From positions 124,001 through 188,000 of the forward strand of contig JAOZHW010000008.1 in NCBI GenBank assembly GCA_026014685.1: a stretch of DNA of 64,000 nucleotides. The letters are read 5' to 3'. Source of the stretch: Candidatus Bathyarchaeota archaeon. Lineage in GTDB: Archaea; Thermoproteota; Bathyarchaeia; Bathyarchaeales; Bathycorpusculaceae. Positions 58,899 through 64,000 of the stretch are shown here, piece after piece. Under the pieces are notes generated by a model that saw only the letters and a list, made by a program, of their open reading frames with translations, made no database searches and was not told where the DNA came from. The first letter of the stretch is position 1. Each line of letters opens with the position of its first letter. The position numbers and the translations under genes are program-made.

Positions 58899-58973
58899 TG
58901 CATACGCTTCCGTATCCGCAAACGACTGGAATCACGCGACGTCTCAGCGTGTACCTCCCCTCCCTTATATAAA
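58899..58973 (-). repeat. Dispersed promoter-like element, copy 3
   Basis: The core, the GAGACGTCGCGTGA block and the ATACG-N4-CGTAT stem (loop CTTC on the plus strand) are all present. One extra base relative to copies 1 and 2 shifts the micro-ORF frame after RRRVIPVV, and the start position carries CTG. The copy points into the 3' end of the ferric-reductase-like gene. The remaining gap from 58974 to 59155 is AT-rich and contains the promoter of the zinc-ribbon gene. Confidence 0.8.
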
Positions 58974-59155
58974 GAACAAAAGGTCGCTTTTAGCTGTCAA
59001 TGAACAGGGTGATTTGTGTTTGTTGGGTTTGTTGAATAAGTTCGGTAACTTGCATATTTAGTAAAATTTATGGTCAATTAAGTGGTTAAAAACAAAAATC
59101 TAGTAGAAATATTTATATTATAAAATATAGTGGAGCGTTGAAACGTTGGTTTAAA

Positions 59156-59287
59156 ATGGTTGAGTGCCCACACTGCCACAGCAATGTTGAAAAACCTGTC
59201 AAGGTATTCCAGAATGCAGACCTCTGGTGCGTCTCAGAATACAATTGTGGCAAATGTAAAAACAGGTTCATAATAAGCAAAGAGTAA
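59156..59287 (+). CDS. 43-residue zinc-ribbon protein
   Basis: ATG 59156 opens MVECPHCHSNVEKPVKVFQN and continues to CGKCKNRFIISKE before TAA. The CPHC ... CGKC arrangement is a two-knuckle zinc ribbon. A strong AT-rich promoter (ATATTTATATTATAAAATATAG, in the 59109-59130 region) lies about 40 bp upstream. The size is too small for enzymes; a nucleic-acid or protein-binding role is likely. Confidence 0.7.
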   Translation: MVECPHCHSNVEKPVKVFQNADLWCVSEYNCGKCKNRFIISKE

Positions 59288-59352
59288 GGAAACAAAACTT
59301 TTAGTGAATGGTCCAGTTTGTTAGGGCAGATTTTGTTTCATTTTAAGAAAGA

Positions 59353-59631
59353 TTAAGCCATTACAGGCATAGTCAACCTAATCATAAACAAAACAAACTG
59401 GAACGTAACAAAAACCGCCCCAACCAACAAACCCACAAAAATAACAGCTTTCCTTCGATTTTTGTTCATAACTAGCTTGACGGCATGATACATACTATAA
59501 AGAATAATGGCCATCAGAGGCAGCATCAGAATCATAGCCCAACTAAAATTCATGTTTGTAAACCAAGTCAAGGGATAAAATAGAAGAACAACGAAGACTG
59601 CTCCAGCGATCAGGGCAATTTCTTTCTTCAT
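59353..59631 (-). CDS. Three-helix membrane protein, unknown function
   Basis: The start is set at MKKEIA (59631), the second in-frame ATG. The 92-residue protein has hydrophobic helices at about 6-24, 30-50 and 63-90 with a basic loop (MNKNRRKA). No family recognised. It is read away from the tRNA gene. Confidence 0.65.
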   Translation of the reverse strand: MKKEIALIAGAVFVVLLFYPLTWFTNMNFSWAMILMLPLMAIILYSMYHAVKLVMNKNRRKAVIFVGLLVGAVFVTFQFVLFMIRLTMPVMA

Positions 59632-59873
59632 AGAGCCCAATCTTTAGATTTTGCATATAAACTTTGGCTAACGCCCCAAAACTTGATTCTTTATGGTTAG
59701 AATTGACAACATTGGGCACTATGTCTCTTGGTCTTCCTGATGAACCTGTTTGCTCTGGGAAAACTTTAATTAAAGTATGCTCTACTGAATTTGCAGAAGC
59801 TGAACAAGACGGGCTCAACCAAAATTGGACACCGGCATCAGCGGAAACAGGCTTAGAATAGATTTGTGTTTGG

Positions 59874-59960
59874 GCGGGATTCCCCAAGCCTGGTATGGGG
59901 CAGGCCTGCTAAGTCTGTGGTCGAAAGGCCGCGTGGGTTCAAACCCCACATCCCGCGCCA
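59874..59960 (+). tRNA. tRNA-Ser (GCT)
   Basis: The acceptor stem GCGGGAT/ATCCCGC closes the gene, with discriminator G and a genomically encoded CCA at 59958-59960. The anticodon stem CAGGC/GTCTG holds the loop CTGCTAA, giving anticodon GCT at 59908-59910 for AGC/AGT codons. The long variable arm (TGGTCGAAAGGCCG region) is diagnostic of a class II tRNA, and the T arm GTGGG-TTCAAAC-CCCAC is intact. No intron is seen. Confidence 0.96.
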
Positions 59961-59980
59961 CATTCACTCAAAATTCTAGT

Positions 59981-60832
59981 TTAGTCGATTTTTCCGAAAG
60001 CCGCCATATATTGCCGCATCATGTAATTTCTGAAGCCTTCTTCGGGCTTATTGAGCGCCTTATAGTATGCCTGTTTTTTGTTGTTTTTAACCACAAACAT
60101 CGGGTACCCATTTTTCCAAAGTATGTAATTCATTAGTAATCTGCCGATTCGACCGTTGCCGTCCCCGAAGGGGTGAATTTTCTCGAATATGTAGTGTGCT
60201 CGTATAGCGGTTTCAGCGGGGTTCATTGAGGATTCATTTACAAAACTCATTAATTGTTTCATTAACTGCTCAATTTTATTGGCGTCTGGAGGCAAATATG
60301 ATCCCACCCTCATAGGCCACGTTCGGAATTTTCCAGCAATATCCTGCTTTGTCTCCTTGAATATTTCGTTGTGCCATTTTAGCAGAAGTTCATTGGAAAT
60401 CTGCTGGGGCGCTTTTAGCATCTCAAGGAAGACTTTTGCGTGTGCTTCGGTTTCTCGGATGTCTTTTAGCGGTTTGTTGGGTGCAATTTGGTCTTCCAGT
60501 ATCGCTCGTGTTTCGTCAAGAGTTATGGTTGAGCCTTCTATTGCGTTTGTGTTATAGGTGAAGACTATGGCGAGTTCTTTCATTTCTCGTTGTTTTGCAG
60601 ATTCAGGGAGGGTTTCCCATTTCTTTTGGAAGGCGTTTCTGATTTTTTCCAGTTTTGCTAAATCTGCTTTTTGGTTTGTTTCTTGTATGAGTTGTTGTTT
60701 TATTTCTTTGATGTTGTCTGGGATTTTTTTGCCTAGGTAGCGTTCTTTGGTGCGGACTTTGCCTTCTTTTCGATAGGAATGTTGTAGATAGTAGTAGGTG
60801 TTGTTGCCTTTTTGTCTTTGAATGATTCGCAC
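59981..60832 (-). CDS. Fic-domain protein (AMP-transferase-like)
   Basis: The 283-residue protein has the full Fic motif HPFGDGNGRIGR at 220-231 and an N-terminal inhibitory helix motif TNAIEGS (95-101), matching (S/T)xxxE(G/N). Enzymes of this class AMPylate proteins and are self-inhibited by that glutamate. An N-terminal segment of about 60 residues (QRQKGNNTYYYLQHSYRKEG) is basic and strand-like, possibly nucleic-acid-binding. GTG at 60832 lies about 26 bp from a TATA box. A perfect inverted repeat flanks that promoter. Confidence 0.93.
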   Translation of the reverse strand: MRIIQRQKGNNTYYYLQHSYRKEGKVRTKERYLGKKIPDNIKEIKQQLIQETNQKADLAKLEKIRNAFQKKWETLPESAKQREMKELAIVFTYNTNAIEGSTITLDETRAILEDQIAPNKPLKDIRETEAHAKVFLEMLKAPQQISNELLLKWHNEIFKETKQDIAGKFRTWPMRVGSYLPPDANKIEQLMKQLMSFVNESSMNPAETAIRAHYIFEKIHPFGDGNGRIGRLLMNYILWKNGYPMFVVKNNKKQAYYKALNKPEEGFRNYMMRQYMAAFGKID

Positions 60833-60841
60833 ACCAAACGA

Positions 60842-60895
60842 TTACCATTACATAGTATAAAAAAATTACTGTTAAAAGATTTTTTGTAATGGTAA
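60842..60895 (-). promoter_or_regulatory. fic promoter bracketed by an 11-bp inverted repeat
   Basis: TTACCATTACA at 60842-60852 and TGTAATGGTAA at 60885-60895 are perfect reverse complements separated by 32 bp. The minus-strand TATA box (TTTTTTATAC, about 60854-60864) lies between them. One arm overlaps the expected transcription start and the other lies upstream, an arrangement suited to repression by a looping or dimeric regulator, perhaps the Fic protein itself. Confidence 0.65.
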
Positions 60896-61022
60896 AAAGG
60901 CGCTGGCGAACACCGGCGGTCAAAAGGGTCTCAAGCCTGCTATTTTATCCCGTTTTTAATCATAAGCCGTATTAAACTTTTAAATATCCATATTCACTAA
61001 CACGTGCATCTGCAGTGAAAGC

Positions 61023-61364
61023 ATGTCAGTAGCATTAGAAATTGTACTCCCCATAGTTATCATATTGATTGTTATTGTCGTTCCAGTTCTTGCAGTCGCA
61101 CTGCTAAATCGCGGAAAACGCCTCAAGTGCCCAGACTGTGGACACGTCTTCAAAGCGCCCCTTATGGATCAGAAGATGCTGGGATTAGGCTGGACTTTTC
61201 CGTATTTTGGGTGTGTAGGCTGCCCCCATTGCCGCGCCGCCCACTCCAGAAGAGATTACACTAAAGTTGAGGCGCATACAAGGAGCGGCAGTAGAGTCAA
61301 AGTCCTAACGGTTGTATCCATCTTTAACCAGCTGGAAAACGGCCTATACATATTTCTGATATAA
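61023..61364 (+). CDS. Membrane-anchored zinc-ribbon protein
   Basis: The 113-residue protein has an N-terminal transmembrane helix (IVLPIVIILIVIVVPVLAVALL), then a zinc ribbon of the form KCPDCGHVF ... GCVGCPHCRAAH. An upstream TATA (TTTTAAATA, about 60977) supports the ATG. No family is assigned. It is divergent from the fic gene. Confidence 0.75.
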   Translation: MSVALEIVLPIVIILIVIVVPVLAVALLNRGKRLKCPDCGHVFKAPLMDQKMLGLGWTFPYFGCVGCPHCRAAHSRRDYTKVEAHTRSGSRVKVLTVVSIFNQLENGLYIFLI

Positions 61365-61447
61365 ACAACCCCTAGAAGTTCCCTCGCACCTTACTCGTTT
61401 AGATTAAGCTTTAAAGACAACAGTACCTCTTAGCATTGAGGCACACC

Positions 61448-61804
61448 ATGAAGTTAAGCAGCTCCAACGACATACCCTTAGCGGTAAACTCGCAGAATCT
61501 CCCTTTCATACTTGAACGTTTAGACGATGAAGGCTTCGATTACGTGGGCGGCTTGACCATTTGGTGCAAGAAGAATTTCAGGGAAATATTGCGGGATTTC
61601 TTTACAAAAAAGATTACTCTGGACTTTGCTAAAACCCGCTGCTGCTCGGAACTAAACTCGCCCCCCTCCTATAGGACAACTTTGGGTTGGCAGCTACGGA
61701 TGCTAAAAGGCGAAATCAGCAAAATCTACACGTTGGGGTACGGTGACTATTTGCTTTCGATCGGTGAAACAGAATGCTATGTGCCCCACAATAACTATGA
61801 CTAA
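61448..61804 (+). CDS. Hypothetical protein, 118 residues
   Basis: The ATG at 61448 follows GAGG at suitable spacing; an in-frame TTG lies at 61436. The protein has a mixed alpha/beta character (NDIPLAVNSQNLPFILERLDDEGFDYVGGLTIW) and two adjacent cysteines (TRCCSEL). No motif is recognised. Confidence 0.55.
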   Translation: MKLSSSNDIPLAVNSQNLPFILERLDDEGFDYVGGLTIWCKKNFREILRDFFTKKITLDFAKTRCCSELNSPPSYRTTLGWQLRMLKGEISKIYTLGYGDYLLSIGETECYVPHNNYD

Positions 61805-62235
61805 AACGTGGATTGCTTAAGGCTTATCGCTGGACGAAAGCACAGGATAGTTGATATTCAATCTAATATTTACCGCAATTACGGATTAAAGGCTCCATTG
61901 TACCCGACAGTTCCCCTACACGTGGACTGCCAACATATAATCACAAAAGTCCCACAACGGCAGTAACGACTTTTTGGTGACAACAAAAACAGGAAATGTA
62001 GGGTTTTCTGCAACAACTATAGAAAAAACCGCTTTTTCTCGGCATTGTCGTTCTAAAAATTGCTTCCATCAGCCGTTTATTGAACGCTTAAGATTTTGGG
62101 CTAACGTGTTTGACTGTTTTTGGGTTAAGGGGTGCAACGCGTTGGTGCCCTAGTTTTTTTAGACAGGGTACACTAGGAAAGTTTATAGCCCTTAGCTTAT
62201 CAATCAATATGAATGATAAGGTTTATTAGTTAGCT
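61805..62235. other. Non-coding region upstream of rpoB
   Basis: This stretch holds no supported gene. It contains the 19-mer shared with 26856-26874 (at 62001-62019) and a TATA-like AGTTTATAG at about 62177-62185, which places the transcription start near 62208. Upstream DNA is AT-rich with no clear structure that I can assign. Confidence 0.5.
62001..62019 (+). repeat. 19-bp sequence shared with 26856-26874
   Basis: GGGTTTTCTGCAACAACTA is identical to the minus strand at 26856-26874. AAAACCGCT follows in both places after different spacing (starting near 62025 here). The context is non-coding in both cases. Confidence 0.5.
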
Positions 62236-62391
62236 ATGCAGCTTCTGTTTGTGCTCTTAGAAAAGTTTGGAGAATCCTTTTTCGACGCCGGACCACCCAG
62301 CATCGGAGGAACTCAAAAATTGAAAAACACCCCACTCACCAAAAATCATAGTAATGATTCTAATTTTAGCCTAAAATTATGGGAGAACTAA
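62236..62391 (+). CDS. Possible 51-codon leader ORF before rpoB
   Basis: ATG 62236 opens a frame (MQLLFVLLEKFGESFFDAGP ...) ending at TAA 62389-62391, 4 bp before the rpoB TTG. The rpoB ribosome binding site GGGAG lies within its last codons, so translation of the two could be coupled. A perfect hairpin AATCAT-AGTA-ATGATT occupies 62344-62359. It could also be an untranslated leader; no family is recognised. Confidence 0.3.
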   Translation: MQLLFVLLEKFGESFFDAGPPSIGGTQKLKNTPLTKNHSNDSNFSLKLWEN

Positions 62392-62395
62392 AAGT

Positions 62396-64000
62396 TTGAC
62401 AACCACACAAAAATTCCAAAAAGACGATGTTCATAATCTCCTCAAAACATTCTTCGCAGAAAAAGGTCTAGTCCGCCAGCACTTAGACAGTTACAACGAA
62501 TTCATCGACCACGGACTCCAAGAAGTCGTCGATGAAGTCGGCGAAATCCCCATCGAAGTACCTGAGAGTCCATACAAAGTTAAACTCGGCCAAATCTGGG
62601 TAATTGACCCACAAAGCCGCATAACTGGCCCATACGCCACAGAAGTAGATGGTACAAAACATGAAATTTACCCCATGGAAGCACGCCTAAGAAACTTGGC
62701 GTACTCTGCACCCATCGCGCTCGAAATGACCCCCATCATAGATGGTCGCGAACAGGACACCGAGCTAGTTTACATCGGTAATATCCCTGTTATGCTGAAG
62801 AGCAAGCTTTGCTTCCTCAGCCAACTCAGCCGCGAGGAACTTATCGCTGCAGGGGAAGACCCAGATGATCCTGGAGGATACTTTGTCGTTAACGGTTCTG
62901 AACGTGTCATCGTAGCTATGGAAGACCTCGCGCCAAACCGCGTCATCGTAGACATAGATGATAAAGGAACCAGCCCTGTTTATCAAGCTAAAATCTTCTC
63001 CACAACAGTAGGCTTCAGAGCCAGAATCGAACTTAAACTCAAATCAGACGACGCAATCTACGTCACCATGCCTGGAGTGCCCACAGAAATTCCATTCGTC
63101 GTCATCATGCGTGCACTCAGCATGGAAAAAGACAAAGACATCGCGGAAGCCGTCAGCCTAGACCCCGATATCCAAAGCCAACTCGGCGCATCATTCGAGA
63201 AAGCCATCGGTGTAGACACCCCACAAGACGCCATCCTATTCATCGGCAACCGCGTTGCACACGGCCAAGTTGAAGAGTACCGTCTCCAGAAAGCCGAAAC
63301 CGCATTAGACAAAAACTTCCTCCCACACCTTGGCAGAAGCGACAAAAACCGCAAAGAAAAAGCCATATTCCTAGGCGAAATGGCATACCGCGTTATCCAA
63401 CTTAAAATGGGCAAACGCACACCAGACGACAAAGACCACTTCAAGAACAAACGTCTTCGCCTCGGTGGTCCACTGCTCGCAGACTTATTCCGCGTTTCAT
63501 TCCGCAACTTAACCCGCGACATCAAGTACCAACTTGAACGCATCGGCGTAAAAGGCCCAATCATCACCGTCTCAGCCGCAGTCCGCCCCGGTATCATCAC
63601 TGAGCGATTCCAGCATGCGTTGGCAACTGGCAACTGGGGCAGAGGCAGAGTCGGCATCACACAACTACTAGACCGAACAAACTACATCTCAACCCTTAGC
63701 CACCTAAGAAGACTCCAATCACCCCTGAGCAGGAGCCAGCCGAACTTCGAAGCCAGAGACTTACACCCAACCCACTGGGGCAGGCTTTGTCCAAACGAAA
63801 CCCCTGAAGGCTCAAACTGCGGTCTCGTAAAGAACCTCGCATTATCCGCCTCCATTGCAGTAGGTGTAAACCCTGACCGCATAAAGCAACTACTCTTTGA
63901 AATGGGCACCGTTCCCGCATATGAAGCCACAAACGAGCTTCGTGTTAACGGCGCCAAAGTTTTCGTTGACGGAAACATAATCGGATACTGCAACAACCCG
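62396..64000 (+). CDS. rpoB: DNA-directed RNA polymerase subunit B, N-terminal part
   Basis: An open frame of 535 codons runs from TTG 62396 (GGGAG 10 bp upstream) to the window edge. It encodes the archaeal/eukaryotic Rpb2-type subunit: VRQHLDSYNEFIDHGLQEVV, MEARLRNLAYSAPIALEM, GYFVVNGSERVIVAMEDLAPNR, the fork-loop region, and RRLQSPLSRSQPNFEARDLHPTHWGRLCPNETPEGSNCGLVKNLAL. These form the protrusion, lobe and the start of the active-centre wall. The end is cut by the window, so whether the gene is split into B' and B'' cannot be judged. Confidence 0.96.
   Translation, partial: MTTTQKFQKDDVHNLLKTFFAEKGLVRQHLDSYNEFIDHGLQEVVDEVGEIPIEVPESPYKVKLGQIWVIDPQSRITGPYATEVDGTKHEIYPMEARLRNLAYSAPIALEMTPIIDGREQDTELVYIGNIPVMLKSKLCFLSQLSREELIAAGEDPDDPGGYFVVNGSERVIVAMEDLAPNRVIVDIDDKGTSPVYQAKIFSTTVGFRARIELKLKSDDAIYVTMPGVPTEIPFVVIMRALSMEKDKDIAEAVSLDPDIQSQLGASFEKAIGVDTPQDAILFIGNRVAHGQVEEYRLQKAETALDKNFLPHLGRSDKNRKEKAIFLGEMAYRVIQLKMGKRTPDDKDHFKNKRLRLGGPLLADLFRVSFRNLTRDIKYQLERIGVKGPIITVSAAVRPGIITERFQHALATGNWGRGRVGITQLLDRTNYISTLSHLRRLQSPLSRSQPNFEARDLHPTHWGRLCPNETPEGSNCGLVKNLALSASIAVGVNPDRIKQLLFEMGTVPAYEATNELRVNGAKVFVDGNIIGYCNNP

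Overview
The window is archaeal. Direct signs are TATA boxes about 25 bp upstream of start codons with several apparently leaderless genes, GGAGGT-type ribosome binding sites within operons, frequent GTG and TTG starts, and information-processing genes of archaeal type: RadA, the RNA polymerase B subunit, a NEMF/RqcH protein, pantoate kinase, an archaeal-type CoaD and a CbiT/CbiE split. Many surface proteins have Thr/Pro-rich linkers, several small proteins have zinc ribbons, and base composition is mid-range. Together this suggests an uncultured Thermoproteota lineage such as Bathyarchaeia. That placement is an inference made without database searches.

Region 1 (0.3-24 kb) is a nearly complete anaerobic cobalamin island. 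A leftward, tightly overlapping operon runs from a permuted CbiA/CbiP-like amidotransferase through sirC, hemB, hemL, hemC and cobA to hemD. It makes uroporphyrinogen III from glutamate-1-semialdehyde and then sirohydrochlorin. A divergent rightward operon starts with hemA (Glu-tRNA reductase) and continues with a cbiX-cbiC fusion, cbiD, cbiE, cbiT, cbiL, cbiF, cbiG and cbiH, which build cobyrinic acid. CbiJ is not seen. Next come a vapBC pair, a NicO-type Ni/Co transporter, the cobalt ECF transporter cbiMNQO, the corrinoid ABC importer btuFCD, and a divergent winged-helix regulator that may control the set.

Region 2 (24-47 kb) is mixed housekeeping and accessory DNA. It holds radA beside a small protein with a PCNA-binding-like tail, rqcH, a propeller-like repeat surface protein and a family-4 uracil-DNA glycosylase. 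It also holds a PrxQ peroxiredoxin joined to a divergent CysRS-like enzyme, a cytochrome b5-like protein, zinc-ribbon membrane proteins, a PDZ-less HtrA-like protease, TrmO, an S51 peptidase, a frameshifted DUF1697 gene and a surface-protein pseudogene.

Region 3 (47-64 kb) contains a B12-binding radical SAM enzyme, which would use the cofactor made in region 1, and a secreted GH5 glycosidase. A ribbon-helix-helix/AIR-synthase-like fusion lies next to a CoA operon (ECF S-component, pantoate kinase, CoaD). Then come a T4 endonuclease V-type repair enzyme, a Yip1-like membrane protein, an OB-fold protein, a ferric-reductase-like protein, tRNA-Ser(GCT), a Fic protein with a clear operator, and the start of rpoB, which runs off the right edge.

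The strongest unexplained signal is a dispersed element of about 75 bp. It is present in three near-full copies (167-240, 27039-27112, 58899-58973), with its 21-bp core in a fourth place (49668-49688). The core combines a TATA box with a polypurine ribosome-binding-like tract. It is followed in the full copies by a short conserved reading frame (RRRV.P) and a stem whose arms are conserved while its loop varies.
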